A stretch of 64,000 nucleotides of DNA from Propionibacterium sp. oral taxon 192 str. F0372 (GTDB lineage: Bacteria > Actinomycetota > Actinomycetes > Propionibacteriales > Propionibacteriaceae): positions 248,001 through 312,000 of the forward strand of contig NZ_KE340297.1 of assembly GCF_000413315.1 (NCBI RefSeq). The letters run 5' to 3'. Below are positions 46,992-55,690 of the stretch, piece after piece. The stretch's first letter is position 1, and every line of letters begins with the position of its first letter. A program made the translations under genes and the position numbers. The notes under the pieces were generated by a model. It was not told the origin of the DNA. It did not search any database and saw only the letters and a list, made by a program, of their open reading frames with translations.

Positions 46992-47267
46992 ATGAGCACC
47001 ATCACCGCAGTTAAGGCTTGCGCCGCCACCAAGTGCGCCTTCAACAACAACGGTTGCACCGCCGTCGCCGTTACCATCGGAGGCGCCGAGAAGGCAGCCT
47101 GCGAAACTCTCACCATCATCGACGCCCGCGCCGGGCTCTCCTCGGCCAACGGTCAGGTCGGTGCCTGCAAGCGTCTGGAATGCAAGCACAACTCCGACCT
47201 GCTGTGCACCGCTGCCGGTATTAATCTCGACGACGTGGCGAACTGCGCCTCCTACGAGGCACGCTGA
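46992..47267 (+). CDS. DUF1540 cysteine-rich protein, two domains
   Basis: This 91-residue protein contains two tandem four-cysteine units: C10-C15-C22-C37 and C59-C64-C72-C85. Both have the NxxGC-type layout of DUF1540, small domains thought to bind metal. AAAGG precedes the ATG. It is monocistronic, followed by a strong terminator, and lies just upstream of the polycysteine leader operon. The function is unknown. Confidence 0.85.
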   Translation: MSTITAVKACAATKCAFNNNGCTAVAVTIGGAEKAACETLTIIDARAGLSSANGQVGACKRLECKHNSDLLCTAAGINLDDVANCASYEAR

Positions 47268-47317
47268 TCCCGGGGGGATCGGGCTCACAGGAGTTCACCC
47301 CCATCGCAGAACCTTCA

Positions 47318-47345
47318 AGGGCCGCACCCATTCGGGTGCGGCCCT
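47318..47345 (+). terminator. Terminator after DUF1540 gene
   Basis: A perfect 12-bp stem (47318-47329 with 47334-47345) and a 4-nt loop. The poly-T tail is weak. Confidence 0.75.
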
Positions 47346-47450
47346 CGTCGTGTCAGCTGATGCCTGTTCCCATACTCACCGCGGCGAATAACCGAAACGA
47401 CGTGGTTTCTGGTTCACCTCGGCATCTGTACGTCCACATCGTGAACGACT

Positions 47451-47479
47451 TTGACACATGGCGTCGAGCATCATAGATT
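47451..47479 (+). promoter_or_regulatory. Strong sigma-70-type promoter for the leader/ABC operon
   Basis: TTGACA (47451-47456), a 17-bp spacer, and TAGATT (47474-47479). Transcription would start near 47486, about 20 nt before the leader peptide's ATG. Confidence 0.8.
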
Positions 47480-47508
47480 GAAAATTGTTCATACCCCAAG
47501 GAGGCATC

Positions 47509-47595
47509 ATGCACGCATCTGCAGGCCTGGCCATCATGGTCGATCAGGGCCTCACCATGTGCAGCTGTCCTTGTTGTTGTCGCTGCTGTCGTTGA
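47509..47595 (+). CDS. Leader peptide with polycysteine tract (attenuator uORF)
   Basis: This 28-codon open frame has an ideal AAGGAGG site 5 nt before its ATG. The last eleven residues read CSCPCCCRCCR, with seven Cys codons, followed by TGA. Peptides with Cys runs upstream of sulfur genes are known in mycobacteria as cysteine-responsive attenuators: when charged tRNA-Cys is scarce, ribosomes stall in the run and downstream expression rises. Here the frame sits between a strong promoter and a Liv-type ABC transporter operon, separated from the first transporter gene by 151 nt that contains hairpins. I infer the same mechanism. Confidence 0.8.
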   Translation: MHASAGLAIMVDQGLTMCSCPCCCRCCR

Positions 47596-47617
47596 TCTGA
47601 CCAGCGCGTATTCACTC

Positions 47618-47701
47618 CCCGGCCCGTCATGGCCGGGATGACAAAGGTTTGAGTCACCTCCGTTAAACGACTTTTCCCTCCGCTGGCAGTTCCTTGCGGA
47701 G
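47618..47701 (+). promoter_or_regulatory. Hairpins between leader peptide and transporter
   Basis: Two stem-loops: CCCGGCC/GGCCGGG (47618-47624 with 47631-47637) and CTCCGC/GCGGAG (47678-47683 with 47696-47701). The first begins 22 nt after the leader stop, close enough to be affected by a stalled ribosome. Neither has a long T run, so the control may be Rho-dependent or translational. Confidence 0.6.
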
Positions 47702-47746
47702 TTGTCGTCGGATGTCATTGTCATTCACCCGAACACAGGATCACCC

Positions 47747-48886
47747 ATGCCCGCATTCAGCAAGAAATTGATGGCTGCCCTGGCCATTTCCACACTCAGT
47801 CTGCTCGGGGCCTGCTCGGCCACCAACGGTTCCTCATCAAATTCCTCCGGCAGCGATAACGTGCGCTTCGGGGTGTCCGGTCCCATCACCGGACCCAGCG
47901 CCGAGTACGGCACCTACTGGAGAGAAGGCTTCGATCTGGCCCTCCAGGAGATCAACGCCGACGGCGGCATCAATGGCGTCCCCCTGGAATTAGTTTGGGA
48001 AGATTCCCAGTCAGACCCGAAGCAATCGGTGCCAATCGCGCAGAAATTCGTCGCTGACAAGACCATCGTCGCCGAACTTGGGGATTTCAGCTCGCCGGCC
48101 TCAATGGCGGCCTCGGCAACCTACCAGCAGGCAGGCATGGTGCAATTTGGCTTCACCAATTCGGCGGCAGGGTTCACCCAGGGCGGTGACCACATGTGGA
48201 GTTCCATCCTCACCCAGGCCTATTACCAAACCAAAGCCGCAGAACTCGTGAAACAGCACTCCGATAAGGTGTCCGTCGTCTACTTGCAGTCCGACTGGGG
48301 CAAGTCCTCCTTCGATGCCTTCAAGCAGGAGGCCGAAAGAATCGGTCTGGACATCGCCTACGAATCAGCAATCCAGGCCGATTCTGAAGACTACCGCCCC
48401 GTGCTGATCAAGGCTAGAGACGCCCAACCCGATGCCATCGTCCACATCGGTTATGCCCCCGACGGCGCACGGGTGGTGCGTCAGCTCCGCGAATTGGGTT
48501 GGGACAAGGAGTTCTTCGGCGGACAGTCAACCCCGCAATTCATTGAAGCGGCCGGGAATGCTGCAGAAGGCACGATCATCAGCGAGAACCTGTTGATCGG
48601 CAATGACTCGGCCACCGTCACACAGCTGTACCAGAAGTTCCGAGACGCCTATGGTCATGACCCTTCGGTGTTCTCCGTCTACGCCTACGATGCCTTACGC
48701 ATCCTGGCCCAGGCCGCCGAGCGCGGCGGAGCCACTCGAGAAGGCGTATTCCGAGGACTCAACGAGGGCGGTAGTTTCACCTCCGCCCAGTTCGGGGAGT
48801 TCACCTTCGGCGAGGACCGGCGTCCCAACAATGTTCCGCTGTTGCCGCTGGTGGTCCGCAACGGCGCCTACGAAAAGTTGACCTAA
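47747..48886 (+). CDS. Liv-type ABC substrate-binding lipoprotein
   Basis: This 379-residue lipoprotein has a signal peptide and lipobox (SLLGACSA, Cys about residue 22), then a Ser-rich linker and a type-I periplasmic binding fold (FGVSGPITGPSAEYGTYWREG, trimmed here; then ALQEINADGGINGVPLELVW). It resembles binding proteins for branched-chain amino acids, amides and urea, whose ligands cannot be told from sequence. It is the first structural gene of the attenuated operon, and its stop overlaps the permease start (TAATG). The 3' end of the mRNA leader shows no strong RBS. Confidence 0.88.
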   Translation: MPAFSKKLMAALAISTLSLLGACSATNGSSSNSSGSDNVRFGVSGPITGPSAEYGTYWREGFDLALQEINADGGINGVPLELVWEDSQSDPKQSVPIAQKFVADKTIVAELGDFSSPASMAASATYQQAGMVQFGFTNSAAGFTQGGDHMWSSILTQAYYQTKAAELVKQHSDKVSVVYLQSDWGKSSFDAFKQEAERIGLDIAYESAIQADSEDYRPVLIKARDAQPDAIVHIGYAPDGARVVRQLRELGWDKEFFGGQSTPQFIEAAGNAAEGTIISENLLIGNDSATVTQLYQKFRDAYGHDPSVFSVYAYDALRILAQAAERGGATREGVFRGLNEGGSFTSAQFGEFTFGEDRRPNNVPLLPLVVRNGAYEKLT

Positions 48887-50703
48887 TGCTTGACACAATC
48901 ATCTCCGGACTCGTCCACGGCAACGTGTACGCGCTCGTTGCCGTGGGCATCTCCTTGATCTTCGGCGTCACCAACGTCGTGAACTTCGCCCAGGGCTCCA
49001 TCATGGGGTTCGGGGCAATGCTCGGCTGGTGGTACATCGGAGTGCTTGGTTGGCCATGGTGGCTCTCTCTGGTGGCCGTGGGCGTCTCGGCTGCGGTGAT
49101 CGGCTGGTTGGTCAATCTCACGACCGTGCGCCCGCTCATCAAGGCGCCCCCGATCGCGGCCCTGCTCACCACCTTCGCAGCCTCCATGGTTCTAGACAAT
49201 TTCTCGCAGATGGTGTTTTCCACCGAGACCCGTGCCTACCCCGAGCCGCTGCCCACCGATAACATCCAACTTGCTGGGCTGTCATTGGGCACCAGCGACC
49301 TGGTCACTTTCGGCTTCACTTTGGTGACGATGCTGGCCCTGGGCGCCTATCTCAGGTTTGGCCGCGACGGGCGGGCGATCCGAGCCTCCGCAGCCGATCC
49401 GGACGCAGCCCAGCAGATGGGGGTGGAGGTGCGCCGGGTGCAGAACCTGTCCTTCATTCTGGCTTCAGTACTCGGTGGGATCGGCGGGGTCTTCTTCGGT
49501 ATGTACTCGGGAATAGTCACCCCCACCTCGGCCTCGTTCACCGGCACCGTCGGATTCGTCGCGGCCGCCCTGGGCGGGCTGGGCTCCATCAGCGGCGCGG
49601 TGGCCGGTGGGCTGCTCATCGGGCTGCTGGAAGCCTTGGGTATTTACCAGTTCGGCGGAGGTTTTCGTGACGTTTTCATCTTCGGTCTGTTCCTCGTCGT
49701 GCTGCTGGTGCGCCCGCACGGGTTGTTCGGCTCACGCAGGACCGTGACTACCGAACCAATGACTGGGACCTTCTTGGGAGCGGGTCGGTCCATCCCGATC
49801 GGCAAGTGGGGATGGGCCGGTCTGGGAGCCTCAGCAATCGGGTTGCCATTCGTCGCCGGACCGGTGGTCGCTTCGGCTGGTTCACAGGTCGCCATTTACG
49901 CGATCATGGCCATTCCGATGGTTCTGCTTGCCGGGTCGGTGGGGCAGGTCTCGCTGGGGCAAGCGGCACCCGTGGCAATCGGAGCCTATGCCTCAGCACT
50001 ACTGACGACCGAACTTGACCTACCATTCGCCATGGGCCTGCTGGCTGGCGGAGCAGCTGCGATGGTGATCTCCACCCTAATCACTCTGCCGATCTGGCGG
50101 CTCAACGGGCACTACGTTTCCATGGCGACGATGGCCCTGGCTTATGTCGTCGTCGGGGTGATCCTGAACTGGGAACCAGTGACCAACGGCGCCTATGGGA
50201 TCGCTGGGATTCCGGCACCGCAGTTCTTCGGTACGGTACTGATCACCCCTGTCCAGCACTATCTGCTGGACTTAGTGATCGTGATGCTGGTGCTGTGGGT
50301 GGTGCTGCGCATCCAGCACTCTCACTTGGGTACCGTGTTAGCCGGGGTGGGCTCTGATGAGACCGCATCCCGGTGCCTGGGAATCCACACCCGGGACTAC
50401 AAAGCCTTGGCCTATGCAGTCTGCTCCTTCTGCGCGGGTGTCGCAGGCGCGCTGCTCGCCCATCAATACAACTACATTGATCCCACGGTATTCACCATTC
50501 AGATGTCGATTCTGGTGTTGACCATCGTCGTGCTCGGTGGACTGAACTCCCCCTTCGGGGCGGTCATCGGGGCCGTTGTGCTGGTTGGATTGCCCGAGGC
50601 GCTGCGCATAGCCAACGACGTTAGGATTCTCGCTTATGGGGTAATCATGATTGTCATGATCCGCTTCCGCCCGCAGGGACTGTGGATGAGGAGGGCATCA
50701 TGA
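48886..50703 (+). CDS. Fused LivH-LivM ABC permease
   Basis: This 605-residue membrane protein joins two permease halves that are usually separate. The LivH-like half covers about 1-290 (LIFGVTNVVNFAQGSIMGFGA, trimmed here) and the LivM-like half about 300-605 (GQVSLGQAAPVAIGAYASALL, trimmed here). Each has 8-10 helices and the family EAA-like loops. The fusion gives both membrane subunits of the importer in one chain. It overlaps the genes on both sides. Confidence 0.9.
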   Translation: MLDTIISGLVHGNVYALVAVGISLIFGVTNVVNFAQGSIMGFGAMLGWWYIGVLGWPWWLSLVAVGVSAAVIGWLVNLTTVRPLIKAPPIAALLTTFAASMVLDNFSQMVFSTETRAYPEPLPTDNIQLAGLSLGTSDLVTFGFTLVTMLALGAYLRFGRDGRAIRASAADPDAAQQMGVEVRRVQNLSFILASVLGGIGGVFFGMYSGIVTPTSASFTGTVGFVAAALGGLGSISGAVAGGLLIGLLEALGIYQFGGGFRDVFIFGLFLVVLLVRPHGLFGSRRTVTTEPMTGTFLGAGRSIPIGKWGWAGLGASAIGLPFVAGPVVASAGSQVAIYAIMAIPMVLLAGSVGQVSLGQAAPVAIGAYASALLTTELDLPFAMGLLAGGAAAMVISTLITLPIWRLNGHYVSMATMALAYVVVGVILNWEPVTNGAYGIAGIPAPQFFGTVLITPVQHYLLDLVIVMLVLWVVLRIQHSHLGTVLAGVGSDETASRCLGIHTRDYKALAYAVCSFCAGVAGALLAHQYNYIDPTVFTIQMSILVLTIVVLGGLNSPFGAVIGAVVLVGLPEALRIANDVRILAYGVIMIVMIRFRPQGLWMRRAS

Positions 50704-51527
50704 ATGTGCTCGAGATCACCGGACTGAGCAAATCCTTCTCCGGGTTGAGAGCCGTGAACGGGGTCGGCCTGCGGGTTGCCGAACATCAGACGGTATCAAT
50801 CATCGGCCCCAACGGGTCGGGCAAGACCACCACCCTCAACTTGGTCACCGGGGTGCTGCGCCCCGACGCAGGAACGATCCTGATCAACGGACACCCGCTG
50901 CCTGCCAGGCACCCGGAACAGGTCGCAGCCTCGGGAATACTGCGTACTTTCCAGAACGGGCGGGTTTTCGGCAATCTGAGCGTCAACGAGAACATTGAGA
51001 TCGGAACCCATCTGGGGCTACGTGCGAACCGTCCGTTCAAGGTCTTCGCCGCCCACCCGCTGATGGCCTGGCTGCCAATGCTCGCTGAGGTTCTGCTCGC
51101 CTGTTTTCCGACCCCTGCTGCACGACGAGAACTCGCCGAGGCCCAAGAACGTGTCAACGAACAGGTGAACCGTTTCCCGGAGCGGCTCGGCCCCCGGCAG
51201 AATCACTTGGCCCACACCCTGTCCTATGCCAATCGTCGGCGCACCGAGATCGCCCGATCGTTGGTCGCAGGCCCCGAGCTCTTGGTGCTTGATGAACCGA
51301 CCGCCGGGATGAACCAGTCAGAGACTGCCGAGATGCTCAAACAGTTGCTGGAACTGAAGGCATCAGGGCAGGCGATGCTACTCGTTGAACACAAGCTAGA
51401 TCTGGTGATGACCCTGTCCGACTGGGTCTACGTGATGGATGGGGGTCAGGTGATCGCTTCCGGCCCTCCGGCCCGGGTGCGCACAGATCCTGCGGTCATC
51501 GACGCTTATCTGGGGAGGAAGTCATGA
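50700..51527 (+). CDS. LivG-type ABC ATPase
   Basis: This 275-residue ATPase has Walker A (GPNGSGKTTTLN), Walker B (LLVLDEPTAGMN) and the LivG-type extension with long helical insert (residues 100-160). The signature is unusual: LSYANRRRTEIARS where LSYGQQRRLEIAR is expected, so the Gly-Gln pair is missing. GAGGAGG precedes the ATG at 50700, which overlaps the permease stop by 4 bp. Confidence 0.9.
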   Translation: MNVLEITGLSKSFSGLRAVNGVGLRVAEHQTVSIIGPNGSGKTTTLNLVTGVLRPDAGTILINGHPLPARHPEQVAASGILRTFQNGRVFGNLSVNENIEIGTHLGLRANRPFKVFAAHPLMAWLPMLAEVLLACFPTPAARRELAEAQERVNEQVNRFPERLGPRQNHLAHTLSYANRRRTEIARSLVAGPELLVLDEPTAGMNQSETAEMLKQLLELKASGQAMLLVEHKLDLVMTLSDWVYVMDGGQVIASGPPARVRTDPAVIDAYLGRKS

Positions 51528-52261
51528 GCCTCATCGAGTTGAACCAGATCAAGGTCAGCTACGGGATGGTCAAGGCACTCAACGGCATCGATCTGATGAT
51601 GAATTCCGGAGAGATCGTCTGTTTGCTGGGTGGCAATGCCTCAGGCAAATCAACGACCATGAAGACCATCCTGGGCCTGGTGCATCCCACATCGGGAGCC
51701 ATCAGGTGGGATGGTCATGAGATCACCACCTGGCCCACCCCACGGCGTATCGCTTCCGGTATCGCTTCGGTTCCCGAAGCCCGTCGGATCTTCGGCCCGA
51801 TGACTGTGGAGGAGAACCTGCTGATAGGCGCCTACACTTGCCGTGACCGGCACCTCATCCGACAGCGCCTAGCCGAGCAATATGACCGCTTCCCCAGGCT
51901 CGCCGAGCGTCGCACCCAGACAGCAGGAACCATGTCAGGCGGTGAGCAGCAGATGCTGGCCTTCGCCCGCGCTCTCATGAGCGGTCCCCGACTGATCTGC
52001 ATGGATGAGCCGACGATGGGGTTGTCCCCCAAGCTCGTCGACGAGGTGCTCGCGAGTATTGCTGACCTGAACCGTGATCTGGGTATCACGATCCTAATGG
52101 TCGAGCAGCAGGCTGAACTCGCCCTGTCCATCGCCCATCGAGGCTACGTACTGGCCACCGGGGACATGGTGCTGTCCGGTGAAGCCGCAGAACTGCTTGA
52201 CAACCCTCGGGTCCAGGAGGCTTACCTGGGCCGCACGATTGCGAACGGAGAAACAGAATGA
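51524..52261 (+). CDS. LivF-type ABC ATPase
   Basis: This 245-residue ATPase has Walker A (GGNASGKSTTMK), a canonical signature MSGGEQQMLAFARAL, Walker B (LICMDEPTMGLSP) and the switch region MVEQQAELALSIAHRGYVL. It pairs with the LivG-type subunit. It overlaps neighbours by 4 bp on both sides. Confidence 0.92.
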   Translation: MSLIELNQIKVSYGMVKALNGIDLMMNSGEIVCLLGGNASGKSTTMKTILGLVHPTSGAIRWDGHEITTWPTPRRIASGIASVPEARRIFGPMTVEENLLIGAYTCRDRHLIRQRLAEQYDRFPRLAERRTQTAGTMSGGEQQMLAFARALMSGPRLICMDEPTMGLSPKLVDEVLASIADLNRDLGITILMVEQQAELALSIAHRGYVLATGDMVLSGEAAELLDNPRVQEAYLGRTIANGETE

Positions 52262-53196
52262 TCACCAGGCGTGAACGATTCCTCAGTGCCGCCAGCGGCC
52301 AGCAGGCCGACCGGCCGCCGGTCGGTGGGTGGATCCACCACGGCTCCTCATTCTGGGCCCCGGAGCAGGTGGCCGAGGCCCACTTGCGTTTCATCCGCCA
52401 CTATGACTGGGACTACATCAAAGTGATGGATGATTTTCGGCTGGAAATTCCTGCCGGTCTCACCGAGATCACCGATCCAGCACAGTTCGAGTTGATCAGT
52501 CCAGATCCCGAGGCGGTTCCGGCCAATCTGGTCAAGCAGTCCGAAGTACTGCGGATCATCCGGGCGGAAGAACCCGACAGGGCCATCATTGAGACGATCT
52601 TCTCCCCGAACCAGACACTGGTGCGTGCTCTAGGTGATCGAGTGGTTGATTTCTTCAGAGCCGACCCGCAACTGGCTCATCGCACCATCTCGCGGGTGGC
52701 CGCCCAGTTGTCAGCCTGGGCCGTACAGCTCGGCAAACTTGAGGTGGATGCGGTCTTCCTGGCGGTCAACGGGGCCTCAAAGGATCCGACCAGTTGGGGG
52801 TTGTCCCCCGAAGAATTCTGTGACTGGATCGCCCCTTACGACAAGCAAGTCCTTGAGGCTGCGGCCCCATTGGTGCGCATCGCTCACCTGCACGGGATGG
52901 AGGCTGATCCCGAGCTGATCCGCGACTACCCGGTGGAAGTACTGAGTTGGTCGGACAAGGACTCAGCTCCGACAATCGCCACAGCAAAAAGCGATTTCGG
53001 GTGGATCCCGATGCTCGGCCTCGACGAGGTGACATCCTTGTACTGGACTCCCAGCCAAGTCTTTGAGCAGGTGCTGGATGCCCGCCGTCAAGCCGACGAC
53101 CAACTGATCATCGCGCCGAACTGCACCTTGCACTCGGATGGTTCACCATTGGTGCTGGAAGCGCTGCGCGCCTCGGCAGATCTGGTGCTCGATTGA
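52258..53196 (+). CDS. Uroporphyrinogen decarboxylase-family methyltransferase-like protein
   Basis: This 312-residue TIM-barrel protein of the UroD/MtaA/CmuA superfamily is too far from HemE to be a heme enzyme; it lacks the HemE N-terminal FRQAGRY motif. Related proteins demethylate or transfer methyl groups using a zinc bound by H-x-C and a later Cys. Here the pair is His210-x-His212 (IAHLHGME), and the later Cys is Cys289 (APNCTLH), so the metal site would be His/His/Cys. It is last in the attenuated operon and overlaps livF by 4 bp. I infer that it acts on the imported compound; the substrate is unknown. Confidence 0.75.
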   Translation: MITRRERFLSAASGQQADRPPVGGWIHHGSSFWAPEQVAEAHLRFIRHYDWDYIKVMDDFRLEIPAGLTEITDPAQFELISPDPEAVPANLVKQSEVLRIIRAEEPDRAIIETIFSPNQTLVRALGDRVVDFFRADPQLAHRTISRVAAQLSAWAVQLGKLEVDAVFLAVNGASKDPTSWGLSPEEFCDWIAPYDKQVLEAAAPLVRIAHLHGMEADPELIRDYPVEVLSWSDKDSAPTIATAKSDFGWIPMLGLDEVTSLYWTPSQVFEQVLDARRQADDQLIIAPNCTLHSDGSPLVLEALRASADLVLD

Positions 53197-53203
53197 GCAT
53201 CAC

Positions 53204-53232
53204 GTGGGTGTGAGACTCGGCCCTACACCCAC
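53204..53232 (+). terminator. Possible terminator
   Basis: A GTGGGTGT/ACACCCAC stem with a long loop, just after the operon. No T run. Confidence 0.4.
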
Positions 53233-53298
53233 AGGGTTGAAGCACATCATCCTGCCTGAGGCATGTTTCGTGCCCGCCATGGGGCCGCCCATGACGGC

Positions 53299-54138
53299 TC
53301 AGACAACCCCATCGTGTACCACGGCAACGAGCAAGAGCCGGTCGAGTTGCCCGGTGAGATCCTCCAGGGTCGTGACGCCCTTGTCGAAGGCTACGAAGAT
53401 CGAGGTGGTCGCCTCGGGAAGCACTTGCAGCCACGTGATCCCGGTGGCGTCGATGTCGGCGCAATACATCTGCCCCCACACATGCGCGCAGTCGGTCCGT
53501 TCGGCGCTGTGGCTACGCACCCTGCCGGTCAGCTTGCCGGTGAGCACACACCGGTGGATCGCATGAACCGCATCGGTGCCCATGGCTTGCACCATGTGGA
53601 ATGCCTCAATCTGGTCGACTCCCTGCAAGAAACGAGGAGAACCGAGCATGCCATCGGCACGCAACAGCTCATGATCAAAGGAGCGCACTCCCTCGGCGTC
53701 ATGCAACAGCAGTCGCGGTACCTCAACCAATCCGAGTCGCCCGTTGGGCAGGGAGGCAACCATCTCGACCTCCGGAGGAAGGATGTTGCCCTCGATCATC
53801 GCGGTGCGGGTGGCCTCGGGGGCCCAGCGCAGCACCCCCAACCCGTGCAAGGTCGCGACGATCATCTGGAGATCGGGCTCGGGCGATTCCTTGGTGATAT
53901 CCAGACGGACATCAATGCCCTGGGCGAAGGGCATCTCATCGACCGGATCGCCCGGCTGTGGGCTGACAGCCACGACGAGCCGCCCGTCGCACGTCATCCC
54001 GTGAACCAAGGAGTTGATGGTGATCACCTGTCGATAGTCGATCAGCTGGGCAAACCCATCCCCGTGCAGCATCCGCAGAACCATCGACAAGGCGGTTGCG
54101 TTCGCATTCAGCCCATCGCACCCGACAACGTCGTCCAT
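53299..54138 (-). CDS. Iron-regulated protein of unknown function
   Basis: This 279-residue soluble protein has no signal peptide or membrane segment. It contains several Cys and His (DDVVGCDG at the start; TDCAHVWGQMYCADID about residue 230). I do not recognise the family. The general layout could fit a split-barrel flavin or heme-handling protein, but this is only a guess. GGGAGG precedes the ATG at 54138. A strong DtxR/IdeR-like site lies 17 bp upstream, so it is probably induced under iron limitation. Confidence 0.65.
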   Translation of the reverse strand: MDDVVGCDGLNANATALSMVLRMLHGDGFAQLIDYRQVITINSLVHGMTCDGRLVVAVSPQPGDPVDEMPFAQGIDVRLDITKESPEPDLQMIVATLHGLGVLRWAPEATRTAMIEGNILPPEVEMVASLPNGRLGLVEVPRLLLHDAEGVRSFDHELLRADGMLGSPRFLQGVDQIEAFHMVQAMGTDAVHAIHRCVLTGKLTGRVRSHSAERTDCAHVWGQMYCADIDATGITWLQVLPEATTSIFVAFDKGVTTLEDLTGQLDRLLLVAVVHDGVV

Positions 54139-54154
54139 GTGCAGCCTCCCACTA

Positions 54155-54173
54155 TTCGGTGAGGCTACCCTAA
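54155..54173 (-). promoter_or_regulatory. DtxR/IdeR-type iron box
   Basis: On the minus strand the 19-mer TTAGGGTAGCCTCACCGAA matches the DtxR consensus TTAGGTTAGCCTAACCTAA at 16 of 19 positions by my count. It lies 17-35 bp upstream of the iron-regulated gene's ATG, within the promoter zone. Confidence 0.75.
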
Positions 54174-54220
54174 TGCCTTCCTGCCGGACATGTCCATGGC
54201 ACCGCGGCGCCAGATGCGAT

Positions 54221-55558
54221 TCATTCCCCCAGTTCGGCCAGGAGCAGCGCCTCGGCCAGACAGACCTTCTCCCAGTCCGGCACATGCAACGACTCGTCGA
54301 TGCCATGCATGCGACAGTCGGGGTCGGACACGGCGGTGCCCAAGACCCCTGCATCGGGAAAGGCGGCCTGGAACTCGGCGATCATCCCGATTGTTCCACC
54401 AGTACCGATCAGCAGCGGGTCCACGCCGAAAGCAGCGCGCCAAGCACGATTAGCCTTCTCCTGCAGTCCATGCTCCAGAGTTATCAGGGCTGGGGAAGCG
54501 GATTCGCCATTGGTGACGGTGAGCTGGGCATTCCAACTGACATGACTTTCCAGGTGGGTTTTCAGGCAGTTCCAGGCATTGGCCGGGGTGTCCCCGGGGG
54601 CCACACGCAGCGAGATCCGTGCCTTGGCCATCGGAATGAGGGTGTTAGAGGAATCGGCGATCGAAGTGGTGTCCAAGCCAATGATCGAGATCGACGGCTT
54701 GGTCCAGGTGCGCGAGGTGAATGCCCCGGTGCCGATGAGCTGTACCCCGTCGAGCAGAGAGGATTCGCTGCGTACGGTGGCCTCATCCTGGTCGACAGCC
54801 ACCTCGTCACTGGATACTAAGCCTTCGACGGCAACGTTGCCCTGTTCGTCGTGCAAGGTGGCGAGCAGGCGGCACAGGGTGGTGAGAGCATCGGGGACGA
54901 TCCCACCGAACTGGCCGGAATGCACCGCGTGCTCCAACGTGCGCACCTCGACAACACAATCGACAACACCACGCAACGACGTTGTGAAAGCGGGCTGGCC
55001 GATGGCCCAGTTACCACAATCGGCAATGATGTAGAGGTCGGCCGTAAGTTCGTCACGGTGCTCGGCGAGAATCTTGCCCAAGGTGGGTGAGCCCATCTCC
55101 TCCTCACCCTCGACCAAGACGATCACATTGACCGGCGGCTTACCGTCAAAGGCTCCCAAGGCAGCCAAGTGGGCCGCCACACCGGCCTTGTCGTCGGCGG
55201 TTCCGCGGCCATACAGCCGGTCCCCGCGCCGAGTGGCTTCGAAGGGCGCGGAAGTCCATTGGGAGACCTCGCCGGTGGGCTGGACGTCGGTATGCGCGTA
55301 CAGACAGACGGTGGGCAGTGCGGGATCAACGTCGAAGTGGGCAATCAACGCAGGATGCCCACCGGCGGAGACGACATCCAGCCGAGTGGCACCCAGTTCG
55401 TCAAGGTGAGCAGCGATGACGTCGATAGCCCGGGCCACCTCGGCGGCGTACTGGGGCTGGGCGCTGATCGAGGGGATCGCAACCAACTCGACCAACTCGT
55501 CGGTGACCTTGGGGAGAACCGCGGTAAGACGTTCACGAATCGCTGCTGCATCAACCAT
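54221..55558 (-). CDS. M20-family dipeptidase
   Basis: This 445-residue zinc metallopeptidase of the M20/ArgE/CPG2 type has the metal His and catalytic Asp in VCLYAHTDVQP (about residue 87), the bridging Asp in LYGRGTADDKAG, the base Glu in VLVEGEEEMGS, and the last His in GIDESLHVPDWE. The dimerisation domain lies at about 200-310. It probably cleaves dipeptides in the cytoplasm (carnosinase-like or Cys-Gly dipeptidase-like). It diverges from the iron-regulated gene. Confidence 0.9.
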   Translation of the reverse strand: MVDAAAIRERLTAVLPKVTDELVELVAIPSISAQPQYAAEVARAIDVIAAHLDELGATRLDVVSAGGHPALIAHFDVDPALPTVCLYAHTDVQPTGEVSQWTSAPFEATRRGDRLYGRGTADDKAGVAAHLAALGAFDGKPPVNVIVLVEGEEEMGSPTLGKILAEHRDELTADLYIIADCGNWAIGQPAFTTSLRGVVDCVVEVRTLEHAVHSGQFGGIVPDALTTLCRLLATLHDEQGNVAVEGLVSSDEVAVDQDEATVRSESSLLDGVQLIGTGAFTSRTWTKPSISIIGLDTTSIADSSNTLIPMAKARISLRVAPGDTPANAWNCLKTHLESHVSWNAQLTVTNGESASPALITLEHGLQEKANRAWRAAFGVDPLLIGTGGTIGMIAEFQAAFPDAGVLGTAVSDPDCRMHGIDESLHVPDWEKVCLAEALLLAELGE

Positions 55559-55690
55559 GATCCAAACCTATCGCTGCCCTGTCACCAGACATCATGAGGG
55601 CACCCGCAATGCATCGAAACGATCGCGACGGATGTCCCCGATATGAGAAGAACTGCTGCGAGAACGCACGTACGCCACAAGCCCAACATG

